The notes under the pieces are model-generated. The model worked only from the letters and a program-made list of their open reading frames with translations, was not told the origin of the DNA and did no database searches. Position numbers and translations under genes: made by a program. From Deltaproteobacteria bacterium (GTDB lineage Bacteria; Desulfobacterota; Desulfobacteria; Desulfobacterales; SURF-15), in the NCBI GenBank assembly GCA_019309565.1, contig JAFDFZ010000003.1, positions 1-64,000 on the forward strand: a stretch of 64,000 bases of DNA, read 5' to 3'. This document shows, piece after piece, positions 9,735-18,397 of the stretch; the stretch's first letter is position 1; each line of letters opens with the position of its first letter.

Positions 9735-11279
9735 CTATTTAAGATCAACCTTATTCCAGACATCCGGCCAGAAGAACAGCGGATGCGGTGTGTATCCTTC
9801 TACATGCTTGGCCGCGCCGACCACCATGTAATAGTTTAAAAACGGCAATGTCAGAACCATATCGCGATTGACCAGCCTGGAAATTTTGACCAGGTATTCT
9901 TCCTTGACTTTGTCTGAAGTGGCGTTTTGCAGTTTAAAGAGCCAATCTCCTACCACGGGGGGAATAAAATCGCCGTAAACCGCAGATCCTTCAAGATAGG
10001 TTTCACGATTGGGCTGATAGGAGTCCCAGAGTGTTGCCGAGAGTTCACCGCTGAAAGTGCCGTGGTAATCCAGGTAAAGATGGCCCTTCTTTTTAGCCGC
10101 GCTCTCATCGTAGAACATGTCTTGTTCTTCAACCGAAATAGCAGCTCTGATTCCCACCTTGGCCAGCTGTTCGACGATGACCTGAGCCATCTCCCGTCCG
10201 TGAATCAAAACAGAGGGATTATCAATCATTCGAAGGGTTATTTTTAGCTTTTGGCCATCTTTCTCCCGTATACCGGACGATCCAATCTTCCAGCCCGCTT
10301 CATCCAGCAGCATACCGGCCAGCTTGGGATTGTAGGGCAATCCTTTGAGTTTGTCTTCACCGGACCAGGGTGTGTTGGGTAAAACGGGACTGTTACTGGC
10401 AACAGCAAGACCGTACAGCACGTTTTCTATGATCGACTTACGGTCGATGGCGTGACCGACGGCTTTGCGGACGCGAACGTCGTCAAAAGGTTTCGCCCAT
10501 TGACAGAACGTCAAACCCGCCCACTGGGAGGTCAGGGTCTGAAAGGTCCTAAAACCGCTTTTCTTTATGGTTTCAACGTTGGGATAAGGGATTTGCAGTG
10601 CGACATCCACTTCTCCACCCATCAGAGCCATAACTCGGCTGGTATCGTCTGGCATCACTTTGAAGATAATACGGTCGACCTTGGGGATACCCGGCTGCCA
10701 GTATTTCTGATTTTTGACCACGACAAGTTGCTGGCCTGGCACCGAGCTGTCGAACATGAACGGTCCGGTGCCAACCGGTTTGCCTGCCTTTTGGGATTCA
10801 GGTTCAGACATTACTGTCCAGCCATGGGACATAAATCCGGGCAGTACCGCCAGCGGCACTTTGGTGACTATATCCACGGTGTATTCATCCTTGATTTTAA
10901 CCTGATCAATGCGCAGACGTTTCGACCATAAAATCTTTTCCTTGATCCATTCAAGGGAGAATTTAACCGTATCGGAATTAAAGGGCTTGCCGTTGTGGTA
11001 GGTGACCCCTTTGCGGAGGTAAAAACGCCAGGTCAAATCGTCAATACGTTCCCATTTTGTCGCCAGCCCCGGTACAAGCTGCATATCCGGCGTAACGAAA
11101 ACAAGCTGCTCATAGACGCCAGTGATATACGGCTCAACTCCGGGGGTTGCATACCGCTGATTGACCGGGTCACGAATAACGCCCACTTTCAAAACCTTTT
11201 CCGCTTGAGCCGTCGTTGAACCGCTTAGCAGAAGAGCAACGGCAACCAAAGCCATGAGCACAATCCTGAGTTTTTTCAT
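9735..11279 (-). CDS. Extracellular solute-binding protein, family 5 (DppA/OppA type)
   Basis: About 514 residues. The start chosen, MKKLRIVLMALVAVALLL, has GGAGGAAAGGA immediately upstream and gives a clear Sec signal peptide ending ..TTAQAEK; a longer frame beginning at 11327 has no ribosome site. Family-5 features include YEQLVFVTPDMQLVPGLATK, FYLRKGVTYHNGKPF and DVRVRKAVGHAIDRKSI. It is the first gene of the nine-gene operon and delivers substrate to the DppB/DppC-type permeases. Homologues bind peptides, opines, glutathione or nickel, so the ligand is not certain. Confidence 0.92.
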   Translation of the reverse strand: MKKLRIVLMALVAVALLLSGSTTAQAEKVLKVGVIRDPVNQRYATPGVEPYITGVYEQLVFVTPDMQLVPGLATKWERIDDLTWRFYLRKGVTYHNGKPFNSDTVKFSLEWIKEKILWSKRLRIDQVKIKDEYTVDIVTKVPLAVLPGFMSHGWTVMSEPESQKAGKPVGTGPFMFDSSVPGQQLVVVKNQKYWQPGIPKVDRIIFKVMPDDTSRVMALMGGEVDVALQIPYPNVETIKKSGFRTFQTLTSQWAGLTFCQWAKPFDDVRVRKAVGHAIDRKSIIENVLYGLAVASNSPVLPNTPWSGEDKLKGLPYNPKLAGMLLDEAGWKIGSSGIREKDGQKLKITLRMIDNPSVLIHGREMAQVIVEQLAKVGIRAAISVEEQDMFYDESAAKKKGHLYLDYHGTFSGELSATLWDSYQPNRETYLEGSAVYGDFIPPVVGDWLFKLQNATSDKVKEEYLVKISRLVNRDMVLTLPFLNYYMVVGAAKHVEGYTPHPLFFWPDVWNKVDLK

Positions 11280-11839
11280 TTCCTTTCCTCCTTGATCTTC
11301 GGTAATAGAACAATACATCGCGGCCACGGCTCCAATAGCCGGACCTCCTTTTGCCTTAATTCCAAAGAATTAACAATTTTTCAGTATATAATGCCGATAA
11401 AACCGAGTCTATTCGTTGACACCGAAATCTGTGAGCATCCGCGCGGGGTTCGGAAAATTAATGCTTTTTACGGATAATTTTTATGCCTCACGGTTTGGTG
11501 TTAAAATGGATTCAATCAACTGACGGTGTTGTTTCATAAGAATTCGAAAACAGCAACGTCACTTAAAATAACGGAAAAACAACCAGAGAGTATCATTGAA
11601 TTCAAAAAAACAGAATCACCCTATTATCCAATTATCATCGTGTCAAGAGTATCAGATCTATTTTGGCCGATTTCATGGTGCTTTTCCTTGATGTAGGTGA
11701 TCCCTGTAATTTGCATCGGAGTGCGGTTATTATGGTCTTCAAGTCCGGCAAGGATTTTATTCCTGGATTCAGAGGCCAACAGCACCGGATGGTATGCGAA
11801 ATAGCAGGCCCCGCGCTCGTCAATATATGTCTGGTTATT
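11280..11839. other. Intergenic region upstream of the peptide-importer operon
   Basis: About 560 bases without a convincing gene. It must hold the promoter of the minus-strand operon, but I find no good -24/-12 site and no clear -35/-10 pair on the minus strand. Reading frames here have no family resemblance. Confidence 0.5.
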
Positions 11840-12470
11840 CACAGGAATCAGGTATTGTTGTTATATTCTTTTTTGAAGCACAACGTTTGTTATTTGCATG
11901 GTCTATTATCGTGCGGCAGCTTATGATGGCCCGGGCGGGGGTCGCAACGATAACCAAAATACCACCGATGGTTGCGGGCAGTGCCGGGAGTTCACCGATA
12001 ACAAGGAACACCCAGAGCGGATTCAAAATTGGCTCTAAGAAAATAATGAGCGATGATTCGATCGCCGTTACGTATTTGATGGCAATGGAATACAAAAGAA
12101 AAGAGAGCCCGATCTGAAATATTCCAAGAAATGCAATAACACTTAGGCTCATCGGAGAAAAGGTTTCCTGAGATAGCGCAGGCAGCCCGATCAAAATACT
12201 GAACAGGTTCCCCAACAGAATTGTATCAGTGGGCGTACCGGCTTTTTGTTTTCACAGACACAACACCATCATGGCCATTGACATACCGCCAAGGGCGCCG
12301 AAAATATTGCCGCGTAACCCGCAAAAGGTGAGGCCGTCCCATAAAAAAAGCAGCATACCTACAAAAATAATCCCCATGGCCCACCCATCTGCACGGCAAG
12401 GTTTTTCCTTTAGAAACCAATATCCAAACAAAACAACATAAAGCGGTACGATGTATCGAACCCATACCGG
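11835..12470 (-). pseudogene. EamA/DMT-family transporter remnant
   Basis: The C-terminal half of a drug/metabolite transporter reads cleanly from about 12215 down to 11905 (IFQIGLSFLLYSIAIKYVTA, then LEPILNPLWVFLVIGELPAL, an EamA repeat). The preceding repeat is present in a second frame (about 12470-12230: PLYVVLFGYWFLKEKPCRAD, then GMLLFLWDGLTF), separated by a stop and a frame change near 12240. The first membrane spans are missing. EamA proteins normally have ten spans, so this is a truncated, frame-disrupted relic. The last about 25 codons (to 11835) are not EamA-like. Confidence 0.75.
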
Positions 12471-12521
12471 CCTGAAATTTTTTGATTACGCACACGCACT
12501 GATAGCGCAATAAGATCCTTT

Positions 12522-12668
12522 TCAATTAATGTGAGCCGATAGAGCGAAACGAAGCCCGCGGCGGATCGACTCGACGGAAATCTTCCCCGCAGGCCTTTTC
12601 TTATTTATATCTATGATCTTGGCCACCGCTATTGCCTCCTGCCTGGCAGCGCGCAGTGCCATCTTCAT
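12522..12668 (-). pseudogene. Unidentified 48-codon reading frame, possible gene fragment
   Basis: An open frame of 48 residues with protein-like composition (MALRAARQEAIAVAKIIDIN, then KISVESIRRGLRFALS). It has no good ribosome site and sits beside the decayed EamA gene, so it may be the tail of another lost gene. I do not recognise the family. Confidence 0.25.
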
Positions 12669-12921
12669 ACCCTGGTTATCTTTTCTTAAAGCTCAATTCA
12701 AGTTGATATGCTTCCGATCTTAGCCTTTTGTCTGCTGCCCACAGCGCCACTCCTGCCAATTGCGCAAAAGCTAAAAGATGAACATCCACAAAACCAATGC
12801 CTTTTCCCATTAAGTGGTTTTTCTTGATAAAAAAGTCGAATTCGCTTTAAATAATTCCAATCAAATAACCATTTAACAAATCTTACTGGTAAGATATATC
12901 CCAAACAATGGTAATTTTTGT

Positions 12922-12950
12922 TTGACAAGGAGCATTGTGTGGTTTAAAGT
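12922..12950 (+). promoter_or_regulatory. Putative sigma-70 promoter of the ArsR-rhodanese/selD operon
   Basis: TTGACA at 12922-12927 and TAAAGT at 12945-12950 are separated by 17 bases, a near-consensus housekeeping promoter. It would start transcription near 12957, some 35 bases before the ArsR-type gene. Confidence 0.5.
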
Positions 12951-12991
12951 TCTATTAGTCAATTAATTTATATAATAATTGAAAGGGTATT

Positions 12992-13702
12992 ATGAAAACT
13001 CCAGATCGGTTTTTTAATACAGTAAAAAACCCAAACCGGATCTTTAAGGATTCCATATACGAGCAGTTTGCGCGCATCGGAAAGGCGGTTTCCAGCCCCA
13101 AACGCCTGGAGCTGCTGGATCTTCTGTGTCAGTCGGAGCGCACGGTGGAAGCGCTGGCCAAAGAGGCTGGCATGACGATTGCCAATGCCTCCCAGCATCT
13201 GCAGGTGCTAAGAGCAGCACGGCTTGTTGAGGTGGAAAAACAGGGGGTATTTATCACTTACCGCCTTGCGGATCAGAAAGTGTGTGAATTCTTCCTGGCT
13301 ATGCGCGCGCTTGCAGAGAGCAGACTGGCTGAAGTTGAGCAGATCAAACGTCGATTTTTGGAAGGAAAAGAAGGGATGGAACCCATTGATCGGGATGTAT
13401 TGTTAAAGCGCGTAAGACATGGGGAGGTAACGGTTCTTGACGTTCGGCCGGTTGAGGAATACAATGCAGGACACATTCCCGGAGCCATATCCGTCCCTTT
13501 AGAGAAACTGGAATCTCACCTCTCTCAACTTCCGCACGACCAGGAAATCGTCGCTTACTGCCGGGGTCCCTACTGTGTCCTGGCGATCCGGGCAGTCGAG
13601 GTTCTTCGCAGCAAAGGATTTCATGCTATCCGACTGGAAGAAGGAGTCCAGGACTGGCGGGCCATGGGATTTCCGGTAGATGTGAACAAAGCGAGAGCAT
13701 AG
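12992..13702 (+). CDS. ArsR-family regulator fused to a rhodanese domain
   Basis: A 236-residue fusion. Residues about 25-105 form an ArsR winged helix (AKEAGMTIANASQHLQVLRA is the recognition region). Residues about 125-230 form a rhodanese domain with DVRPVEEYNAGHIPGA and the active-site loop CRGPYC, in which the first Cys would carry persulfide. Such fusions are thought to link sulfur or redox state to transcription. It lies 12 bases upstream of selD, so it may regulate selenium/sulfur metabolism or its own operon. Few Cys residues exist in the DNA-binding part, so sensing is probably through the rhodanese site. Confidence 0.9.
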   Translation: MKTPDRFFNTVKNPNRIFKDSIYEQFARIGKAVSSPKRLELLDLLCQSERTVEALAKEAGMTIANASQHLQVLRAARLVEVEKQGVFITYRLADQKVCEFFLAMRALAESRLAEVEQIKRRFLEGKEGMEPIDRDVLLKRVRHGEVTVLDVRPVEEYNAGHIPGAISVPLEKLESHLSQLPHDQEIVAYCRGPYCVLAIRAVEVLRSKGFHAIRLEEGVQDWRAMGFPVDVNKARA

Positions 13703-13714
13703 GAGAAGGGAATT

Positions 13715-14764
13715 ATGACATTCTTTAAGAAAAAGACGCTTACGGGGCTTGCCCGCAGCTGCGGCTGAGCGGCGAAAATCGGTCCGACGGTTCTGTCGGA
13801 CACACTGTCAGCCTTGCGGCAGCCATCTGATCCAAACCTGCTGGTGGGCATAGAGACTGCCGATGACGCAGCCGTGTACAGACTTACCAACGAGATTGCG
13901 ATGATCAACACCGTTGATTTTATCACTCCACCGGTAGACGATCCTTACTGGTTCGGGCAGATAGCAGCGGCAAACTCCATCTCGGACATCTATTCCATGG
14001 GCGGCCGTCCCTTAACTGCATTAAACGTTGTGATGTTTCCCTCGATGCACCTGGATACAGGGGTGCTTAAAGACATCCTGCGCGGAGGTCATGACAAGGT
14101 GGTTGAGGCCGGCGCCTGTCTGGTGGGGGGCCACACGGTAGAAGATGAAGAACCCAAGTACGGGCTATGTGTAAACGGTGTTGTTCACCCTGAGAGGATT
14201 ATTACCAATGCAGGTTCCCGGCCAGGAGATGCGCTGATACTCACCAAACCGCTCGGCACCGGAGTACTGTTCAATGCGGTGCGATCCGGAAAATTTCCAT
14301 TCAAAGACCTTGAACGGGATGTGCTGCCTATGGTTGCTGCACTTAACGGCCCTGCCATGGAGGCTGCACTAAAATTTGAAATTCATGCCTGCACCGATGT
14401 AACCGGTTTCGGTATTGCCGGGCATCTGCTTGAAGTTGCTCTCGGCAGCCATCTGCGGGTTGTCTTGAGATATTCTGATTTACCCCTCTATCCATCTGTT
14501 CTTGATATGTACAGAAAAGGCGAAACCACAAGGAGCAACCGGGAAAACAGGAAGATGACCGGCGAAAAAATGAAGATCAGGGTATCACTGTCTGAAATCC
14601 AGCAAGAGGTGCTGTACGACCCCCAGACATCCGGCGGACTTTTGCTCTGTGTTCCGAATACAGAGGCCGAAGCACTTCTCGCGGCACTTTCTGCCGCAGG
14701 GGTACAATCGGCTGTTTGCGTGGGAGAGGTTGAAGAGGGCTCACCGGGAATCCTGGTGGTATAA
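13715..14764 (+). CDS. selD: Selenide, water dikinase (SelD), selenocysteine-containing
   Basis: SelD makes selenophosphate from selenide and ATP, the Se donor for Sec-tRNA and selenouridine. The true gene begins at ATG 13715, which has AGGAGAAGGG just upstream; codon 18 is TGA (13766-13768) in the motif SCG-U-AAKIG, where U aligns with catalytic Cys17 of the E. coli enzyme and the conserved Lys follows three residues later. Treated as a stop it would give a false start at 13814. The full protein is 349 residues, the usual length, with GIETADDAAVYRL and HACTDVTGFGIAGHLLEV as AIR-synthase fold signatures. A SECIS-like hairpin follows the TGA. The TAA stop lies in the flanking duplication of a repeat element. 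Confidence 0.95.
13782..13801 (+). promoter_or_regulatory. Bacterial SECIS hairpin of selD
   Basis: A perfect 7-bp stem, GTCCGAC paired with GTCGGAC, closes the six-base loop GGTTCT. The stem starts 13 bases after the UGA and the loop 20 bases after it, with G at the first loop positions. This matches the known form of bacterial SelB-binding elements. Confidence 0.85.
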
Positions 14765-14765
14765 A

Positions 14766-14957
14766 CCCCGTTGTTGCAAAACAACTCAAAAGGCGCAGTC
14801 GTCAAGCGCTGACCAATCATGCGTACAGGCCATTTTGATATATGGTTTCTTGATTTTCCCAATTGTGGATTTAAGAAAATACACTGGCAGAAAGACGAAT
14901 GCCGTTTCTGAGAAGACAAAATGGCAATTTTACTATGTGATTTATGCAACTACGGGG
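14766..14957 (+). repeat. Short inverted-repeat element, copy A (MITE-like, 192 bp)
   Basis: Begins CCCCGTTGTTGCAAAAC and ends with TGCAACTACGGGG, whose complement is CCCCGTAGTTGCA, so the ends form an imperfect terminal inverted repeat. It is flanked by TAAA on both sides (14762-14765 and 14958-14961). It encodes no protein of note. It lies directly between the selD stop codon and the TauE gene. Related copies occur at 16187, 21628, 28813 and 50046. Confidence 0.8.
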
Positions 14958-14964
14958 TAAATTG

Positions 14965-15744
14965 ATGGGGATATATGTTCTGATCGGTGTGCTGGGTGCT
15001 GCAACCGGCTTTTTGTCCGGATTGCTCGGCATAGGCGGCGGTATTATCATGGCACCCATGCTTCTCTATATACCGCCGTTTTTCGGACTAGAGCCTTTGC
15101 CCATGAGGACCGTTGCCGGACTTACCATTGTTCAGGGGCTTCTGGGTTGTATCTCCGGTGCCCTGTCACATCGCCAGTTTCAGATGGTATCCATGCGACT
15201 CTCTTTGTATATGGGCTTCAGCATCTTCATCGCAGCCCTTGCAGGCGGTGTCGGCTCTCGCTTTGTTTCAAATGAAATTCTGCTGCTTCTATTCGCATCT
15301 CTTGCGCTTATGGCCGCTCTGCTTATGCTGATAACAATTAAGAGCGAAAGTGAAAATCCAGATGTTCAACAACTATCGTTCAGCCCGTGGCGAGCGGTCA
15401 CGGCAGCTTCGGCAGTGGGATTACTGGGGGGGCTTGTCGGCCAGGGCGGCTCTTTCATCCTCATACCCTTGATGACTTCCTTTGTTCAGATACCCACCCG
15501 GATTGCCATAGGAAGTAACCTGGCCATCGTGTTGCTTTCATCGGTTGCCGGTTTCATAGGCAAGGCTACCACGGGGCAGATCGACTGGCTTATGGCGGTT
15601 CCTATTGTTCTAACCGTAATACCGGCAGCCCGCGCAGGCAGCCTTGTCAGCCGCAAAACACCGGTTGTGGTGTTAAGACGGGTGTTAGCGGTTTTAATAG
15701 CGGCTGCGGCGGTTCGGATATGGGTTTCCGTTCTGTTTGCTTAA
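14965..15744 (+). CDS. TauE/SafE family anion permease (sulfite/sulfonate exporter type)
   Basis: About 259 residues and seven to eight membrane spans. Glycine-rich repeats typical of TauE/SafE occur at GFLSGLLGIGGGIIMAPMLL near the N-terminus and again at VGLLGGLVGQGGSFILIPLM in the second half. Family members move sulfite, sulfoacetate or other sulfur anions out of the cell. The frame is open from within the upstream repeat element (14944), but the ATG at 14965, after the element, is the more natural start. Its position after ArsR-rhodanese and selD suggests it exports a sulfur or selenium oxyanion; that is inference. Confidence 0.85.
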   Translation: MGIYVLIGVLGAATGFLSGLLGIGGGIIMAPMLLYIPPFFGLEPLPMRTVAGLTIVQGLLGCISGALSHRQFQMVSMRLSLYMGFSIFIAALAGGVGSRFVSNEILLLLFASLALMAALLMLITIKSESENPDVQQLSFSPWRAVTAASAVGLLGGLVGQGGSFILIPLMTSFVQIPTRIAIGSNLAIVLLSSVAGFIGKATTGQIDWLMAVPIVLTVIPAARAGSLVSRKTPVVVLRRVLAVLIAAAAVRIWVSVLFA

Positions 15745-15923
15745 GAGGGTGACCCGGCAATAAACGGCAGATGATTAACAATTTAAAAAAAGATTTTCAT
15801 CATTTTAGAACCAGCATTTAAAGGGCTTTTGTTGCTTTTATAGTTGCCTTGAGCCGCAATCCCTATTGTACCTCGAATGTTAAAGCAACCTATTTGGGTT
15901 AAAGTTCCACGGCATCACGTGAT

Positions 15924-15942
15924 GTGCATAATTTTTTTACAC
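15924..15942 (+). promoter_or_regulatory. Putative enhancer-binding site (A/T-rich dyad)
   Basis: GTGCATAATTTTTTTACAC, an imperfect dyad centred about 154 bases upstream of the -24 element. Similar sequences lie at 20131, 49102 and 42809 at nearly the same distance from other -24/-12 promoters. A common sigma-54 activator is inferred. Confidence 0.55.
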
Positions 15943-16086
15943 TTAGGACAGGGGGCATCCATGGAACTGTGTAAAGAATACCCGCAATTAATGGCTTCAA
16001 GTATACCGTCTCTTCCCTATCAAATTATAGAGAAAATCCCCTGCCATATAAGCCTGTTTCAAAACATTTCGGTTTGTTCAAGAACC

Positions 16087-16102
16087 TGGCACTTTACTTG
16101 CA
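16087..16102 (+). promoter_or_regulatory. Sigma-54 (-24/-12) promoter
   Basis: TGGCAC, five bases, TTGCA: an exact match to the RpoN consensus (GG and GC ten bases apart). Reads toward the ResA/CcdA/CcmH operon; a repeat element sits between promoter and gene. Confidence 0.8.
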
Positions 16103-16186
16103 CTATTACATTGTAGTAATTGCCTAAAAAACCGTCAACAGAGAATTGAGCAATACAACCCGTAGACACTGTCGCCGATATGTTTA

Positions 16187-16377
16187 CCCCGTTGTTGCAA
16201 AACGACTCAAAAGACTCAGTCGTTAGGTACTGCTAAATCATCCGTGCAGCCCATTTTGCTATATGATTTTTGGACTGCACCAATAGCGGATTCGAGAAAA
16301 TTTATAAGCGTTTATGTAAATGCTGTTTCTACAAGGGCAAAATGGTAATCTACTACATGATATATGCAATTACGGGG
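16187..16377 (+). repeat. Short inverted-repeat element, copy B (191 bp)
   Basis: Starts CCCCGTTGTTGCAAAAC and ends with ATTACGGGG; flanked by TTTA on both sides (16183-16186 and 16378-16381). It is clearly related along its length to copy A, including an internal AAAATGG near the right end. It lies in the leader between the sigma-54 promoter and the ResA-like gene. Confidence 0.8.
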
Positions 16378-16521
16378 TTTATCGACCATGTATGCCGGGT
16401 GAAGATAACCCTCTTACAGCAGAAATTTTTGAAGACACCGACTTTACCGCCATCTTTCAAACATATTTACATACCATCTATTATTTGCATGGATTTGGCA
16501 TAAATAGAGTATACAAAATAA

Positions 16522-17064
16522 ATGAGGGGAAAAAAGGACCGTAAACTTATTGTCGTTACTGCTTTACTGGTTTTTGTGACCTTTCTAGGACTCCTTGCCT
16601 GGGGTTTGTTTAAAAAGCAACCCATAACCGGCTTAAGTGGCGTCACCATGGTGAACCGCCCGGCACCTGATTTTACACTGAAGACTTTCGACGGGCAAAC
16701 GATATCCATGAGAATCATGAGGGGAAAACCGGTGGTTCTGAATTTTTGGGCTTCCTGGTGTCCTCCTTGTCGGATTGAAGCGCCACTGCTTGAAAAAGCC
16801 TGGCGGTACTACAAGAAGCAGGGTGTCGCCTTCATCGGGGTGGATCTTCAGGATCGTGAAGAGGACGCCCTGCGCTTTATCCGTGAATTTGATATCACAT
16901 ATCCCAATGCCCCCGATCCGACAGGTGAGGTGAGCATCAGCTACGGTGTTTCAGGCCTTCCAGTTACATTCTTCGTGTCAAAAGAGGGTCAAATCCTGCG
17001 TCGATGGGTTGGTGCATTAGAAAAAGAAGTGCTTATTCGTTTTATCAAGGAAATCATGCAATGA
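16522..17064 (+). CDS. ResA/TlpA-type membrane-anchored thioredoxin
   Basis: A 180-residue protein with one N-terminal membrane anchor (about residues 9-29) and a periplasmic thioredoxin fold. The active site is WASWCPPC, and the cis-Pro loop is SGLPVTFFV. ResA-type proteins reduce the CxxCH cysteines of apocytochromes before haem attachment, or reduce other periplasmic disulfides. It overlaps the ccdA start by 4 bases (ATGA), so CcdA is the probable electron source. There is no strong ribosome site, and the leader is long and carries a repeat element. Confidence 0.9.
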   Translation: MRGKKDRKLIVVTALLVFVTFLGLLAWGLFKKQPITGLSGVTMVNRPAPDFTLKTFDGQTISMRIMRGKPVVLNFWASWCPPCRIEAPLLEKAWRYYKKQGVAFIGVDLQDREEDALRFIREFDITYPNAPDPTGEVSISYGVSGLPVTFFVSKEGQILRRWVGALEKEVLIRFIKEIMQ

Positions 17065-17822
17065 CGGAGTTACAGATAGTTTTGACAAACTGGATGACTG
17101 CCATCTCGCTTCTGCTGCCCTTTGGGTATTCTTTTGGAGCCGGGATGGTGTCGACGGTTAATCCGTGCGGATTTTTCATGCTGCCGGCGTATTTGTCGCT
17201 GTACCTGGGCGATCCATATGAGGGTTCCGGATCTCGACACCGTCTGCTCATTGCAGGTGCCAGGGCTATACTTTTGGGGATAGCGGTAACGTTGGGATTC
17301 ACGGTGCTGTTTTCCCTTTTTGGGATAATCATATGGGCTGGGGGGTATATTCTTATGCAGTATCTTCCATGGCTCGGTCTACTCGTGGGGTCGGTCCTAG
17401 TTGGCCTGGGCCTTTTTCTTTTTTCCGGGAGATCGATCCACACCGCGCTTCCCGCCCGCCTGGCAAATATGATCGGTACACCGAAAACGCAGGGATTTAG
17501 AACCTATTTTCTTTTTGGCATCGGATATGGGACCGCCTCTCTGGGATGCACCTTACCTGTTTTTTTCGTGGTGGTGGGAAGCGCCATGAAGTCTCGAGGG
17601 TTTTCAGACGGCGTTTTTCAGTTCATCAGTTATTCTTTAGGGATGGGTACTGTTCTGACTTCTTTGGCATTAAGTATTGCGATATTCAAGGGAGGGCTGG
17701 CAAACCGCCTTCGTCGCGTGGTTCCATATATGGGCAGAGTCGCAGGTTTCTTATTGGTGGTGTCTGGGGCCTATCAGATCTATTATTGGCTTACGAAAGG
17801 CGGATTGCTAACCCATATTTGA
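17061..17822 (+). CDS. ccdA: CcdA/DsbD-family thiol:disulfide transporter
   Basis: About 253 residues, six to seven membrane spans. The two redox Cys are seen in STVNPCGFFMLPAYL near the N-terminus and in LGCTLPVFFVV in the second repeat. CcdA passes reducing power from cytoplasmic thioredoxin to periplasmic thioredoxins such as ResA. The start at 17061 is fixed by a 4-base overlap with the ResA-like gene. The operon continues with a CcmH-like gene, so cytochrome c maturation is the likely role; service to the extracytoplasmic selenoprotein nearby is also possible. Confidence 0.9.
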   Translation: MTELQIVLTNWMTAISLLLPFGYSFGAGMVSTVNPCGFFMLPAYLSLYLGDPYEGSGSRHRLLIAGARAILLGIAVTLGFTVLFSLFGIIIWAGGYILMQYLPWLGLLVGSVLVGLGLFLFSGRSIHTALPARLANMIGTPKTQGFRTYFLFGIGYGTASLGCTLPVFFVVVGSAMKSRGFSDGVFQFISYSLGMGTVLTSLALSIAIFKGGLANRLRRVVPYMGRVAGFLLVVSGAYQIYYWLTKGGLLTHI

Positions 17823-17893
17823 TTTAAGGGAAAAAGATACTGACAAACCAGGGGATCAAAACGCAATTATTTCATCTAAAGGACGGTTCAAAT

Positions 17894-18397
17894 ATGAGAT
17901 GCAAATTTTTTATTACCGGGTTGATGGGTTTCATACTGTTCTTACCGAATTTGGCGGGTGCCGCCCTTCAAGATACACAAGAGCAAGAATCTTTGCAAAA
18001 AACAGCACAAGAACTCTATGCACTCATCATGTGCCCGATCTGTTCAGGACAAACCATCGGGCAATCCAGCACCGAAACCAGCGCCCAGATGCGGGCTCTG
18101 GTAATGAAAAAACTTCGCCAGGGTAAAACCAAGGAAGAAATACTACGATACTTTGCAAGCAAATACGGGGAGCGGATTCTTGCTGAACCGCCAAAAAGAG
18201 GATTCAACCGGATGTTGTGGCTATTGCCGTTTATCATTATCGTGGTGGCAGTGGCTGTAATAGCTTTACTCATACGTCGGTGGTCCACAGGAACAAGGGC
18301 TTTGGAGGAAACCCAGCCCCGTCTTGACGAAACCCTGCACTCCGAATACGTAAGTCGTGTAGAAAAAGAACTGAAGGAATTTAGCGAAAGGCTTTAA
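17894..18397 (+). CDS. CcmH/NrfF-type cytochrome c maturation protein
   Basis: A 167-residue protein with a signal peptide or anchor (ITGLMGFILFLPNLAGAA), a CcmH domain containing LIMCPICSGQTIGQSST (the CxxC motif, usually RCxxCQ), and a C-terminal membrane span (LLPFIIIVVAVAVIALLI). CcmH takes part in reducing and presenting apocytochrome c for haem ligation. The start has AAAGGACGG upstream. It is the third gene after ResA and CcdA and converges with the zinc-ribbon gene, overlapping it by 4 bases. The window also encodes a five-haem cytochrome that would need such maturation. Confidence 0.88.
   Translation: MRCKFFITGLMGFILFLPNLAGAALQDTQEQESLQKTAQELYALIMCPICSGQTIGQSSTETSAQMRALVMKKLRQGKTKEEILRYFASKYGERILAEPPKRGFNRMLWLLPFIIIVVAVAVIALLIRRWSTGTRALEETQPRLDETLHSEYVSRVEKELKEFSERL

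Larger units (their letters stand above)
15745..16521. other. Intergenic regulatory region of the ResA/CcdA/CcmH operon
   Basis: About 777 bases with no convincing gene. It holds a palindrome CATCACGTGATG (15913-15924), a putative enhancer dyad, a sigma-54 promoter and a copy of the short inverted-repeat element. Part of it resembles the regions upstream of the two YHS genes (for example TGGGTTAAAG at about 15893 and 20096), suggesting shared ancestry of these promoters. Confidence 0.6.

Noticed and set aside
12698-12928. 76-codon minus-strand frame before the ArsR-type gene
   Set aside because: Cys/Trp/Phe-rich random-looking translation, no ribosome site; overlaps the promoter zone.
15877-16116. 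79-codon open frame between TauE and ResA genes
   Set aside because: No ribosome site, no family resemblance, and it overlaps the enhancer dyad and sigma-54 promoter; treated as regulatory DNA.
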